Below are positions 32,406 through 57,162 of a stretch of 64,000 nt of DNA, piece by piece. Both the position numbers and the translations under genes were made by a program. Position 1 is the stretch's first letter; each line of letters begins with the position of its first letter. The notes below the pieces were generated by a model. That model ran no database searches, was not told the origin of the DNA, and worked only from the letters and a program-made list of their open reading frames with translations. This DNA is from Halicephalobus mephisto (taxonomy: Eukaryota; Nematoda; Chromadorea; Rhabditida; Panagrolaimidae): contig SWDT01000042.1 in assembly GCA_009193035.1 (NCBI GenBank), positions 146,797 to 210,796 of the forward strand, written 5' to 3'.

Positions 32406-35400
32406 TTAGAAAAATTTAACAATCATTTCAGAATTTCCTCCAATAGGTGTTATTGCCCATTTCCAGAATCCAATTGCATGATGAGGAGTTTTACGACGAG
32501 TCGCAAAAAGATTACGAAGTTGAGTCAATGTTTCCGAATTCTGATTAGGACCATGAGCATAATGAGTAGCAATTCCCAGTTCCAATGACGGAGTTTTTTC
32601 TGGATCCGATGGAGCTGGATTTTCCTAAAACAAAAAATTAAAAAAACATTTCAAAAAAAACTTACATTTTCTAGAAGGATCCAGAATTCTCTACTAACAG
32701 GAGCTTCTTTACCGTAAGTCATAAATACAAAATACGTATTTCTTTCTCCAAAAGTATCTCTATCAAATTCCTTAAAAGACCAATTTTTCAGTCGATATCC
32801 GTTCAACGGAGTAATATGAAGAGATAATTTGTCCATCCCACCACGAAGAGACAATGTCAAATTTAATAAATTCGACGAAATTAATCTTCTTTCAAGAAGT
32901 TCAATCGATAACGGACTCGTAATCATTGGAGCAACAGGAACAGGAACCCAGATAGATCCTTCTGGAGGAAATAATTCATGAATAGCTGTGTAGTACGGTA
33001 ACTGACAATATTCATCTTTAATACCAGAGCAATTTGGACGATTAGACGTCTGCAGGAATGTATGATCCGGGAGATCTTGAATTCCACGATAATCAAAAGC
33101 TTGAATAAATAATCCAGTACCGGAAGATTTGACTTTTCCATCAAAATCATAAATAGTCCTTTTAGCATGAAGAGTCACAAGTCTTCTAAGACGTGGACTT
33201 CCTGGATCGTATTTATACGGATGTCCAAGACTAGTTGTAGCAAGAAGGAGAATAAACACTCCAAAAAGAGCCACACCACATAAAAGGAAATATTTCATGT
33301 TTCTGCTGATGTAGACAAGATTATTCGAAAAAAGCACGATAGTTCCTGCTACAGATAGACTCAACGGCATCATGATAAATTCAGGATTGATTAAATCACC
33401 AAGTCTACCCGTTACAGGGACGAAGAAATCAAAGAACAACATGACAGCGTAACTGATGAACAACATCAAAGGTGTCAAGCAAGCAAATTGGACTAGTAGC
33501 AACTTCCTTGGAGAAACAACTAAAAAAATCAAATTCTCATTAATTAATTTAAAAAAAAACCAACTTTGAATAAGTCCAAACTTTCCAAGTAGATAGATTA
33601 TTGGATCACGAATAACAGCAAAAAACACATGAAGCAGAATATAGAACGAACTTGCCAATCCAGCATATGTCATAACTGCCAGTAAAACAGCCCAAATAAT
33701 CAAAATAGAATCATAATGGAATAATTCTGCATCTATTCCATTGTACTTCGTTTCAGCTTTGGAGGAATGAACCCAAAGACCAGCAATAATCATTGGAAAA
33801 ATATAAAGTGGAAAAACTAATTCTGGATTCGAATACCAGCACATTATGAGATCCAGAACTTTCACAATACCTACAATAGCCAATCCAGCAACCAACATAG
33901 TCATAAACGCAGTTGTGTGATCGAGGAAAGCATTTCCTAAATCGTGTAAAGTATACTGTCCACAGCGAAGTCGACGTTCAATAATGAGAATCACGGCGAT
34001 CACGATTCCTACGTTCATCAAGATACCTGAAATATCGTTACAGAATGATTAAACAAATATAAAAAACAAACCATTATTGACATCGTAGAAGACGGTAAAA
34101 AGACCAACAAAATCGAAAAATACCCATTTGTTTCCTTCATTAAAGTGACCTGGTTGTTCAAAATACGGAGATTTGATTAAAGCTTTAACTACAGCTAAAA
34201 CGTTATCGCCTGCTCTTTGGATAGCTCCTTTGTTGATGAATTCCACGGTGTCAAACTCGGTGTGATAGACCCATCCGTTCCTGTGGTAAGCAATGTCCAA
34301 ACCAGACACACGTCCATAATCACGGAAAATTCTAAAGTCAGTGTCAGATGGAATAATCCCGCTTTGGAACACTTCTTGAGCCATGACACTGCAATGAGGA
34401 TGAGGAGCGTTGTCGAGATAAGTTTTCAATAACCAAGAATCACCAGGACCTGCTTGGAAGAGGATTTCACGACCGCCGGCTCCTGTTCCTTCGAGATTCA
34501 AGAAAGCTCTTACTTGATGACGCCATTTGTGCTGAGTGATGAACCCATGAGAAGCTTGCAGGAAGTTTTCTTCGGCTGAAAATTCGACAATACTCACACT
34601 ATTGTAAAATTTAAAAACCAATATTGTTGTAAAATTATTTTGACGAGAATTTTTATAAACAGAAATAGCCTAAAATTTGAACTCTATGCGAGAGTGATTT
34701 TGCAATCATTGTTTTGAAGTTATCTCACTTTATATACAGAAACTTCCAGCCCAAGGTATATGGGATGCAGAACTCCCTGATGATCCTCGAAAATTAAGGA
34801 TTATATATGAAACTACTAATAAATACTCAAAAAACTACAACTAACATTCAAATACTCATTCGAAAAAGAATTATTTTGTTTATAGAAATAAAAAATAAAA
34901 ACTGACCTCCATTGAACAAGAAAATAACGTCGTTCTGTAGCGGTTCCTTCGAATAAGCCAGATTTTCCAGGACTTCCATCATGATTGCACAGGAAACAGC
35001 GTCGTCAGTGGCTCCGGGAGTGTCGGGCAAGGTGTCGAAATGGCAGTTGAGCAAGACAGAATGTTTCGTGGGACCGCTCTTCGGGCCTATCCTGGCGATA
35101 ATGTTGGTGATTTTGTAATAACAGAGGGTGAATGAGGACAGAAACTTCAAATCGAAGCATCCTGTAGGTCTGTCAACGTCGATATCGATCCTATTCACAC
35201 CAACGCCATCCACAGCATTCTGGAGGTCCTTTAATTTGTCGTTGATGATGTTGAAAGCCTTGACTTCTAGATTATCCGATCCAGAAGGTCGAGGTCCGAG
35301 TGACGCGATCTGATTCAAGATGATCCTCGCTCTCTCCTCAGAGAACTCTCCGTGCTGATTACCCGGAACAACTGCAGGGGTTTGTCGGTCAAAATACACG

Positions 35401-35624
35401 ACAGCTCCATAAAGTACTCCAAGGACAAGCACGATTACGAGCCAGTCAATATATCCAAGTACTTTCTGAAATCGAGTTTTATAACTATGTCTGAACTAAA
35501 CACTCACTCTCTTAGTCAGTGATCTGGTCTTCGACTCGTCGATGGAATGAGTCAATTCGTCGACTTCCTGGAGTATCTGATCCCGGACCTGCTGTCCCTT
35601 CCGGCTCCTCACACTCGTAGACAT
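32406..35624 (-). CDS. ERMP1: ERMP1-type endoplasmic reticulum M28 metallopeptidase
   Basis: Six - strand exons (35,624-35,508, 35,465-34,907, 34,575-34,072, 34,026-33,565, 33,519-32,666, 32,624-32,406) join in phase to 904 residues. After a cytoplasmic N-terminus and one TM helix (about 45-65) comes a luminal M28 zinc-peptidase domain. Candidate metal ligands: His about 181 (NCHFDT), Asp about 193 (GATDDA), Glu about 227-228 (AEEN), Glu about 254 (NLEGTG) and His about 330 (YHTEFD). [13 protein letters not shown] is a family signature. The C-terminal half holds about eight TM helices, then a luminal-type domain. ERMP1 homologues are ER membrane peptidases; their substrates are poorly known. 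The start ATG sits 2 bp after a TTTCCAG acceptor, suggesting trans-splicing. A 45-bp intron (33,564-33,520) is in frame and could be overlooked. All key residues are present. Confidence 0.92.
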
Positions 35625-37126
35625 CCCTGGAAATTTCTAAATTTACTATTCTAATATACACACGTATTCATTTATTAAATCTCCACAGTAATACACCCGA
35701 AAGAAATAAAATTAAAGGAAAACGAGCAACTCAGGAATCCATGGAAACTCCTAATTGCGGAAAGTGAAAATGATTGCAATGTGTTTTCTTCTCGAGAACA
35801 ACCGAGCGCATTTCGTTCTTTTTGAATCTCCACAACCTTCCCAACAACGATATCGCAATTTATATTACATCGTAAATCAACTGTAAAAATAAAAAGCAGG
35901 AAAAAATAATTCAAAAAAATATTTGTGATGAATCGATCTCTGACAAGATTATTATTCGTCGATATCGATTCTATTTTTATAAATGAAAATATTTTTGTAC
36001 ATTTTCGAAATTAAAAAAGTAAAGACAGGAAATAGACGGATTCCCTCGTTATCATGTTTCTTTTAGATGCAAAAGACACCGATTATCTAACTACAGATTT
36101 TCTAGAATGAACTTTGTTTTTCCCTCCACTCTTGCAAAAATGAACTCTGGGTACTCAAACATATTCGTTTTTCGAAAATTCTGACTTTCAAACGTAACTA
36201 ACTCGGTTAAAACTCAATTCAAAATCAGAGTTTTATTTTTAGATTTTTGGAATTCCTCAGTTGCTAAATTTAATTCATTTTAAATATAAACTTTAAATTT
36301 TCGAATTTAAATTGTTTCGAAATTGATGTTTTGTCGAAGACTATAAATCGGAGCTGTCGATTTAGAACTTCCGAACCGAATTCGGACTAATTCGAGTTCG
36401 GAAACCGACAGTTCTGCCGTAAATCAATCGACTTCAAAAATCGAATCTGCAACTTGCGTGCAACATTAGGGCAGCCCGACTAGTATCTTCGATTATTTCG
36501 AAATTTTCCTTCAACATAAATCCTGTTATTTCACTTGAAACGTACTATCTATCATATTTATGAAAAAACAATATCTAAAATGATACTACTAATTTAATTA
36601 AACTGAAATTAATATATGAAACTAATCTTTGAAGTTTTCAAACAACGCAGATAAACTTCCTACTGCATACAACCAGAATTCCAATGACAATAGCATCTAG
36701 TAGCTACATTGCATTGTTATTTATAATCTATAAATGAAATCTAAAAATAAACTCAAGGAAATTATGCATAAAAGAAGTATTTGAGACTAGTGAGGACGTC
36801 CGGCCTGCCCGAGTGTTGCGCGCAAGCTGCGGTCTTGATTTTGAGGTCGAATCACGGCGTTTGTAGTGCTCATCTTTCTTTCCTCAATTGAGGTGTCTGG
36901 AAGTTTAAAGAGTGGGAGGCCAGAAGTCACTCTGTTCTTGTTTCATTTAGGTCATCGAGTAAATCGCAAATTGGAAAATTAAACCTCCAAACTGACAATA
37001 AGAACATTGCGAAATCGGAACAATGTCTTTGAAAGTAAAAGTCCAATAAAATCAAAATTTTTATTCAATTATATATATTAACAATCTGGAACGCAAAATT
37101 AGGAAATACATGTATTTTAATAATAT
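35625..37126. other. Intergenic, with a tRNA-like relic
   Basis: No supported gene. The open frame at 35,675-35,914 (-) has no recognisable domain. The text near 36,350-36,410 (CTGTCGATTTAGAAC, GAACCGAATTCGG) is partly palindromic and resembles 5806-5835. A tRNA-like relic lies at 36,792-36,870. Confidence 0.4.
36792..36870 (+). repeat. tRNA-like or SINE-like relic
   Basis: GC-rich for this region. It contains GGCCTGCCCGAGTGTTGCGC, resembling an A-box/D-arm, and GAGGTCGAATCACGG, resembling a B-box/T-arm. Acceptor-stem pairing is not evident, so a functional tRNA is unlikely. Confidence 0.25.
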
Positions 37127-37679
37127 TCAAGCCACCACGCAGTTGACTTCGTTGATGACCCTAGCTTCTTGTCCTTCTGGAGCGAAGACCCACTCTCCAT
37201 CGACGCAGTTCACTACAGCAGTGACTTCAGCGCCTGTAGGATCCGACGGACCTCCTGGATAAAGAAAAAGTTAAAAATTACTATTCGATGAAGCACTAAC
37301 CTTCGCCTCCGTTGAACTGCATAAATATCGGTCCTGTGTTCGTCGCGGGACAAATCAGAGTCAGACTCAGACATCCATCCGCACCTGTATCCGGGCCCTC
37401 GCTGGTCGGGGTTTCTGTTCCTTGGGCCGGGTCTCCTGGGGTGAACGTGATTTGGTCCGCAGTACAGGTAGTACATTCTGCAAAAATAAATTAATAAATA
37501 AAATCCCTTTTTAACAAACCTAGGACTGTAGTTGTAGTGGTGGTAGTAGTAGTAGTAGTAGTGGTCGTGGTCGTGGTTGTGGTAGTAGTGGCGGAATCGC
37601 TCGGGGTGGTGGCCATGCAGGCAAAACTGGCCTGGACAAAGAAACAACAGACCAAATATAACAACAGCATACCATTCAT
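37127..37679 (-). CDS. Secreted C6-domain protein with poly-Thr linker
   Basis: Exons 37,679-37,520, 37,477-37,301 and 37,254-37,127 on the - strand join in phase to 154 residues. A signal peptide (MNGMLLLYLVCCFFVQASFA) is followed by a short segment, then a run of 21 consecutive Thr residues encoded by mixed ACT/ACC/ACA/ACG codons. A nematode C6 domain follows: six spaced cysteines in CTTC, DGC, LTLIC, VNC and VNC contexts, with ADQITFTPGD and the MQFNGGEGG turn. The Thr run is a likely O-glycosylated spacer. C6-domain proteins are nematode extracellular proteins without an established activity. The codon mixture indicates selection for the Thr run rather than simple slippage alone. Confidence 0.85.
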
Positions 37680-38882
37680 CCAAAAGTCAATTCTTACTTC
37701 ATCAGATGCCTGTTCAAACTTATTTTCTTTGAAAGAACTCAGGATTATTCCGTGCCCCTCCTCAAATGACCCACAAAACTGTCGCTAATTGGCTACCTGC
37801 AAACGTGAATCGAAGTCGCGGAACGGTAGAAATCGAAAAGCCGACGGAAGGAGGGGGCTGCAATTACTCTCTTCGCTTTCATCCTCAGGCACTGCAGATC
37901 TCCCCAGGGTTTATTTTGCAAAACAAAATGCTGCAAATTGACCTTTTGACCAAACTAAATCTTATAGCAATTCAATTACTGTTATATATCAAGTCCATAA
38001 CCGTTCATACATCAATCCAATTAATGTTCATATATCAACTCAACAAATTTTTAATTACTTTAATTTCCAAAAAAAACAAATTCATATATAAAAAATTTCT
38101 TTTATATTTAGGGCATTCAATTCCTTAATAAAAACCATAAAAAACTGCAAATTATTCAATATTTTTATAAAATTAAAAAAAGCAATTTAAAAAAAAATTA
38201 TAATTTTTAATGTTTCGAAAATTAATAGATTTGCCTAAACGATGACATTTTTGCCGTCGCACAAACTATAAGGTTCTCGGACACAAACCGGGAGGAAAAG
38301 CTTTGGCTGACTTGTGCCCATTGCGCGTTTTTCTTTATTTTCTCTTTTGCAGCTAGACAAGCTGCCAGGCTTAGTTACTTTCGTTTGTGCTTTGTCTCTT
38401 TCTCGAGTGTTCTCTATGATCAGAGTCACTTTAATTTTTGAGGATTATGTGTATCATAATTTTTATTTTTATATTTTTAAGAACTTTGTTGATTTTTATT
38501 ATTGGCAATCTATAATATTCGGATTTTTGTGTTTATCATCATTTTTGCGTTTTTATATGTTTTAAGATTCCGGTGAAAGAGTTCATTGTTCTTTTTATCA
38601 GTCCGTTTCAAGCGTGGCCTGTACAATGCAGATATAATCCCGGTCCATAATATCACCTGTCATCTATCGTCCGTTTGCTCGATCTTTGTGACTTTAATTT
38701 TTCGGATTTACATAAATAGCGTACGAAAAACCGTGTGAAATACTTTTTTGATGACTTTAGTATTACGTAACTGATTTCAGATATTCAAGCTGGGCATCAA
38801 AAGCTTGTTCTTTCGACGAAAGAAAGTGATTGAGATTTTCCGTGTTATGTTTAAGCATCATTGATCTCTTCAATCTTGAACT
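37680..38882. other. Intergenic upstream of MRP copy 1
   Basis: No supported gene. Open frames at 37,766-38,128 and 38,314-38,565 (+) and 38,235-38,429 (-) lack features. It presumably contains the promoters of the divergent C6 and MRP genes, but no specific motif stood out. Confidence 0.4.
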
Positions 38883-43895
<5,013 letters not shown>

Positions 43896-44229
43896 TGCAA
43901 TAGTATTACATATCTGTTCTGTTGTTATATTGTAGAGCTTAGTTTAATTTTCATTTGTTGATGCATAATAAAATCTTTGAAAAGTGAACTTTTTTGAACT
44001 TTGGGGAAATTTTGATGGAGTTGGTTTTATGTAATCTTCAGAAATGAGGGGATTTTTATTTCTGATTTACATATTAGTTTAACGCTGATGTTTCTAACCG
44101 TGAAAGAGGACCTAGACAGTGCTGACATTGTGAATACTTTGTGTTTGGACAAAAGTCATATTTAGTCCCGTTTTATGGACGAAAAAATTCCTATTTAATG
44201 TCATCTAAAGATACTTGATTTTATAAAAA
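43896..44229. other. Short intergenic gap between the MRP genes
   Basis: Holds AATAAAAT near 43,967 as a likely poly(A) signal of copy 1. No other feature seen. Confidence 0.5.
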
Positions 44230-52024
<7,795 letters not shown>

Positions 52025-52994
52025 CCTAATATTAAAAATAAAACCTTGATTTTTAAGTCTGTTTACCCGGATATCCTAAGGGTCACTTTCGTTTGCTCAA
52101 TTGAGTAGTTTATTTGCAAAAAATCATCTGACTAAAAAATTAAACAAACTATCTGGATCAAGTAGGTTCCACCAGCCTTGATCTTTAAGAATGATTCCAA
52201 GGTTTATACCAAAACGAGAACATAAAAACAAAAAAATTATCGAAGGTCAACCGAAATCGTGCAGTAGTAAACTTTGGAGACGAAAGACGGAAGTTGGTGG
52301 CCAGGTTGGACAGAACCGGATTGTCCATTTCAGTAAACCCCATCGTTGACAGTGTAACAGTCAAAAACTCGTCTGACTTTTTTCAAAAAAGATAAAATTG
52401 AATAATCATAAAAGGTAAAATAGGCGTTGCTGTCAAGTTATCCCGAAACGAATTTGCAGTCGAACCCAAAATAAAAATTAATTTCTATGATTTCGAAACT
52501 ATTTAAAAATCATACTATTGTAAAAATCATGGTCATAAAATTGTCTCAACATGGATTTCTAGAAGTTTCGCAACTGTTCTAAAAAATGCGTCGATTTTGG
52601 TTCAATTACCAATTTCACCATTTTCCCACTTCCGCAAATCTCTCCCCCCTTTGCGCGGGAATTCAAAAATTCCAAAAAACCACACATCACCTTTTCAAGT
52701 AAACACTTGTAGGAAATTAAATTTTATTATTTGTTGACGGAGTGAAAACGGAAGTTCAAACGGAAGATTTATGAAATCTTGACCCACAAAGATCCACACG
52801 ATTTTGATCCATGATCATCTTTGGGATGGCAGCCAAATCCTATATAAGTAGAAGAATCTCAGATTTCCATCATCAATATCCGAATATATTCCGCTTTCCA
52901 ACAGTTCTACTTTGTGTGGACTTGTAAAAAAGAGCCCCTCCTTCTGAAGGAAAACTATAAAATCGACTGTGAAACCTGTCAGACACGATTCTCT
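52025..52994. other. Intergenic with dispersed repeat A
   Basis: An AATAAAA just after the MRP stop (about 52,037) is a likely poly(A) signal. Repeat A text fills about 52,430-52,690. No gene seen. Confidence 0.5.
52430..52690. repeat. Dispersed repeat family A, composite copy
   Basis: CCCGAAACGAATTTGCAGTC, TTGTCTCAACATGGATTTCT and AGAAGTTTCG, then CGCAAATCTCTCCCCCCTTT and GCGCGGGAATTCAAAAATTC. The last part is nearly identical to 890-935. Both copies end in the same GC-rich box, which contains TTTGCGCGGGAA, an E2F-like site. That motif is more likely a property of the repeat than a regulatory element of the neighbour. Confidence 0.5.
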
Positions 52995-54751
52995 ATGATG
53001 AATAACCTTCTTTTTGCTCTTTGTATTTCTGCCGTGTTCATCTTGGCCGAGGCCAGGATCGACGGAGTCCAGGAGGCTAAGAAAGGAAGGAGGTGTTGGT
53101 CGAGTGGGAACGGAGGCCCTGCGAAGTACTGGGACGAAGGAGCCAGAATCGACCGAGGAAAGTACTGGTACGAATGCAAGGATGGAGAACTCGTCCCTAG
53201 GGGTTGCTTCGGGGAGAACAATGAAAGAATGTTCCTTCAAGACTCCTACATCTCCAACGGCTATGAAATCCAATGTACTCTCGATCAGAAAGGCTACGCT
53301 GTCTTCAAATTCATCAGCTGCTCTCCAGATGGAGTGAAAAAGTACGCTATCGGCCAAACTTGGGAAGATGACAGAAGAATGTACTGGTTCGAATGCAAGC
53401 AAGATGGACCTTACCTCAAGATCGCAGTCGGAGGCTGCATCACCCACGACAAAACAAGACATATCCGCCTCGGGGAGAAATATGATTTCGGAGAATACAC
53501 GTAAGTTGACTATTACATTGCGGGCGAAAGGGGAAATATTTTGAATTATTTTATAATCAGCAATGGTGCAAGTATAAACCATAATAATAATAGTAGGCCA
53601 AAAATAATGTGATAGGCGCATGAATCTTTTCGGTTCTAATGAAGCAACTAAGTGATATGCAGGATTTCTCACAGCGGAGTCATGTTAAAGTTAGGAAGAT
53701 ATTGACTATTTGATATATCAACAACGTGCAGAAATAAAGGAGAAATAATAATATAACAGCTAGCACACGGATCTTTGTAGCAGCAGTAAATCAACTGATT
53801 AATACCGCAGGATTTTTCATTCTGGAATCACGCGAATGTTAGGGAGATAGTAGGACTATTTGATACATTAACAACACGCGAAAAATAAAGAAAGTAACAA
53901 TAACAAGAAGGTAGTAATAATAGAATTCACACATAGCTGTTGTCAGCTACAGTAACTGACATTCAGACAGGACTTTTTGCCTCGAGACCGTGTTCTTTGA
54001 GTTAGTTGCGCTTCAATAGGGTTGATTCTTCCATATCAGTGGCGTATTGTTTACAGTTACTCGTTACAGATACGAATGCATGAGGAAATACAACGGGTCC
54101 ATTCAGATGTGCTCCGTCGGCTGTGTTCACAAGGGGGAACACTACAAAATCGGTCAACAATGGCCGGTAAGTAGACCAAACATCTTTTTTCCGATCCACT
54201 TCAAGGAATAAAAGTGAAAATGAAGATCGTAAAAATTTTAGGACGGGGATTTCTTGTACTACTGTAAGCAGAACGGAGGCAGAAGTCAGAAGATCTGCAT
54301 TGGATGTCAGTACCGTAATAAGAGACTCTACGATGGGGACAGATACCACAAAGATCAGACTGTGTATCAATGCGAAGTCAGAACTGACAAATACGGTCAC
54401 AAACCCGTGGGATGTGTCGTCAAGGACTCCAGCGGCCAGACTGTCGAGAGAGTCATCGGATGCAAGTGGTCCAAGGAAACCGAAAACTCCAAAGTCGAAC
54501 AAACTTGCGAATTGGAGGACAACAAGACAGTCGTGAAAACCCTTGGATGTGTTTTCGTCTACAAAGGATACGACACGCTTTTCCTCTACCCCGGGACTTA
54601 CACCATCTGGACTCAAAAGGTCGACGGAAAACCCCTCGGGGTGGCCTGTTTCGCGGGAGACAAGACAGAAGAACCGAGATTGGAGACCTTCGACGTTAGC
54701 CAGATCTCGTCCAAGACAATCGGCCTCAAGTACGACCAACCAAGAGGATAA
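52995..54751 (+). CDS. Secreted Cys-rich MIG-18-like (fibronectin-I-like repeat) protein
   Basis: Exons 52,995-53,500, 54,070-54,166 and 54,242-54,751 join in phase to 370 residues. A signal peptide (MMNNLLFALCISAVFILAEA) is followed by repeated modules of about 45 residues, of the form G-x-WYEC...GC or YxCxxxxGxxxxxxxGC: KYWYECKDGELVPRGC, YEIQC...ISC, MYWFECKQDG...VGGC, YTYECMRKYNG...GC, FLYYCKQNGG...IGC, VYQCEVRTD...VGC. This matches what I know of nematode proteins annotated as abnormal cell migration protein 18-like fibronectin type I domain proteins, which are extracellular-matrix or secreted. The last 100 residues lack the module. Intron 1 (53,501-54,069) is filled by dispersed repeat B. 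Long - strand open frames over this gene are antisense shadows. Confidence 0.75.
53590..54040 (+). repeat. Dispersed repeat family B, two tandem subunits in an intron
   Basis: Two subunits (about 53,640 and 53,805) share GCAGGATTTTTC/TCTC, GTTAGG-GA-ATA, GACTATTTGATA and ATTAACAACACG. They are followed by GTCAGCTACAGTAACTGACA and GGACTTTTTGCCTCGAGACC, as in the 30.4-30.8 kb copy. Confidence 0.5.
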
Positions 54752-55317
54752 TCTCAGTCATCTCCGGTTTTTTGACTTTTTTGTAGATCTTAGATCATTT
54801 CATTAAAAAATAAAAAACGTTACTGTACGGAACTAAAATTAAAAAGTATTAATGGAAATATCTTATTTCGTTTTTCATCGACAAAAAAGTAAACATGTAG
54901 TTAATGTTTCCTTTGCAGTCGAAGTAATTGCGTCTTCCGTCATCAACAAAGCTATTCTGTCTGAAATCTTTAAGGTTTGAACTCTTTGGTTTTGGAATTT
55001 GAGCCGAAGGATGCGAACTCAGACTTTTAGATCTTTGAATTTTAACTAGTCTGGTTCGATTCTAAATTTCTCGAATTTAGACTAATTTCATTCGAATTTA
55101 GATTTTTCTAAATTTTAAATTCAATTTTTTCAATTTTCAAAACAGAAAATAGTTAAATTTGACTTCAGATTCCTCGATTTTCGAATTTAAATTATTTCGA
55201 AATCGGCAGTTCTAGTCATCAAAATAGAAGAAAATTCCTGGTTTTTCTGTCGAATCACCTACGGCTCAGTTTTGCTCCTTTTCGAATCTGTGCTTCTTGT
55301 TTTTATTTATTTATATA
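54752..55317. other. Intergenic, no gene
   Basis: AAAAAATAAAAAACG near 54,805 is a likely poly(A) region of the MIG-18-like gene. The rest is AT-rich, with many TCGAATTTA-type motifs and no recognised feature. Confidence 0.4.
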
Positions 55318-56614
55318 GAGTGTACCAAAAAAGTGTCCGGAGCTTTAACTTTTTTATTAGAAAAGCTAGAAAGCTAATTTTTTGTGGGTAATTGAGGTAT
55401 CTTATGACCCACCTTTGGATGCCAGAGTTACCTCATAAGAACCCGGGGTACGGTAGTTATAGCGATTTTGAGAAAGCTCGCCATACAAAAAGTTTCGACA
55501 TTTCTGCCACGAACTCCTCCTCGGAGAAGTGGTTTCAAAAAGTTTCTGTTATTTTCAGGAAGTATTCGACGAAACTTACGTAGGGAAGGAACGGATTTTT
55601 AATATCTCTTCAGATGGCTTTAGGAGAAGCCGTCAAAATTTGATGCCAACAAAAGTCTTCATTTTTTGACTTTGCCTGCTTACAGTTTTCTTCAGAAGCC
55701 ACTTTGAATCTTCAAACTTCACCAGATGATAGACCTTGAAATGGGCAACAAATCCCCCTATTCCAAACTTTCAACCGTGATAGCTCATTTTCCCACCTCT
55801 ATGAGCTGGCCAAGATTTAACCAAGGTTAAGTAGGGTCAATTTTCAGAGGTCGTTGTTTCTCGAGATTCTGTGGTCGGCTAGCGTCAAAATTTATTGGTT
55901 GAGATAAAAATAAGCTTTGAACATCGTTTACAACATTATTTTACAGAAAAGTATTTTGAATCCACGACTTTCTGAAGGTATCTGAATGCAAAAATAGAAA
56001 ATGAAGTTAACAATCGCCATAATAAGCTTCCAACAGCTCAAAAACAGAATATTGACCGAATTTGACGTCAAGATCACGAGAAACACCAACCTCTAAAAAT
56101 TGACCCTACTTGATCTTGGTCAGCTCATAGAGGTGGAAAAATGAGCTATCACGGTTGAAAGTTTGGAATAGGGGGATTTGTTGCCCATTTCAAGGTCTAT
56201 CATTTGGTGAGGTTTGAAGATTCAAAGTGACTTCTGAAGAAAACTGTAAGCAGGCAAAGTCAAAAAAAATGAAGACTTTTGTTGGCATCAAATTTTGATG
56301 GCTTCTCCTAAAGCCATCTGAAGGGATATTAAAAATCCCCTCTTTCCCTACGTAAGTTTCGCCAAATACTTCCTGAAAATAACAGAAACTTTTTTAAACC
56401 ACTTCTCCGAGGAGGAGTTCGTGGCAGAAATGTCGAAAGTTTTTGTATGACGAACTTTCTCAAAATCGCTATAACTACCGTACCCCAGGTTCTTATGAGG
56501 TAACTCTAGCATTCAAAGGTGGGTCATAAGATACCTCAATTACCCACAAAAAATTAGCTTTCTAGCTTTTCTAATAAAAAAAGTTAAAGCCCTGGACGTA
56601 TTTTTGGTACACTG
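55318..56614. mobile_element. Foldback element with very long inverted arms
   Basis: A 1297-bp element. Left terminus GAGTGTACCAAAAA; the right terminus, reverse-complemented, is CAGTGTACCAAAAA; both are flanked by TATA (TA target duplication). The left arm (55,318 to about 55,875) is the near-perfect reverse complement of the right arm (about 56,060-56,614). Matching pairs include GGTAATTGAGGTATCTTATG with CATAAGATACCTCAATTACC, and CTTCAGATGGCTTTAGGAGA with TCTCCTAAAGCCATCTGAAG. The central 185 bp or so are mostly unpaired. No transposase is present. This is a non-autonomous Tc1/mariner-type foldback (large hairpin) element; a transcript through it would form a long double-stranded RNA. Confidence 0.85.
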
Positions 56615-57162
56615 TATATTCCAATTGGCAATGCTCATTTTAACTCCGGTAGAAACAAAGATCGTTTACGAGATATATCAAATATTTTTTATAAGCAGCT
56701 AAGAAAAACACGCAAGTTTTTCGCTTCGAGACTGCACGATGTAGATTAATTGAATTTCAATAGTTGTTTTTTTATAAATAAAAGATAGCACTTGTTAAAG
56801 TTAACTGTTTTATAATTGATTTAGGTTATCTTTAAGCTGGACTTAGGCTTGGGTTTAGGTTTAAACTTATGTCTAGAAAATGAAAATTGAAATATGTTAA
56901 ATTTTGTCGAGTTCAGTAGCATATTTTTTAATTACTTGTGTCCCACAACTAAGATAAGTCATGTTGTATAGTACTCAATAAGTAGAGTTTAACTATAACC
57001 ATATATAGTAGCTTTGAAACTGGGTATATTCGGAAGAATATCCAAATTTGAAATCAAATATAAAGACAATAGATCAAACTTCAATTATTTCCCATTTTTA
57101 TCATTTGCACAGCAAACATTCAACCAAAAATAATTAGTTCATGACAAAGACCGTTGGCATAT
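56615..57162. other. Intergenic with weak repeat B fragment and receptor 3' flank
   Basis: About 56,697-56,770 (AAGTTTTTCGCTTCGAGACT) resembles the end of dispersed repeat B. From about 57,085 the sequence is the conserved 3' flank of the receptor cluster (ATTATTTCCCATTTTTATCA), repeated near 59,167 and 61,413. Confidence 0.45.

Noticed and set aside
52815..53672. 285-codon - strand open frame (and the 245-codon frame at 54,002-54,739)
   Set aside because: Antisense to the MIG-18-like exons. No domain, and they run across the intron boundary of the real gene.
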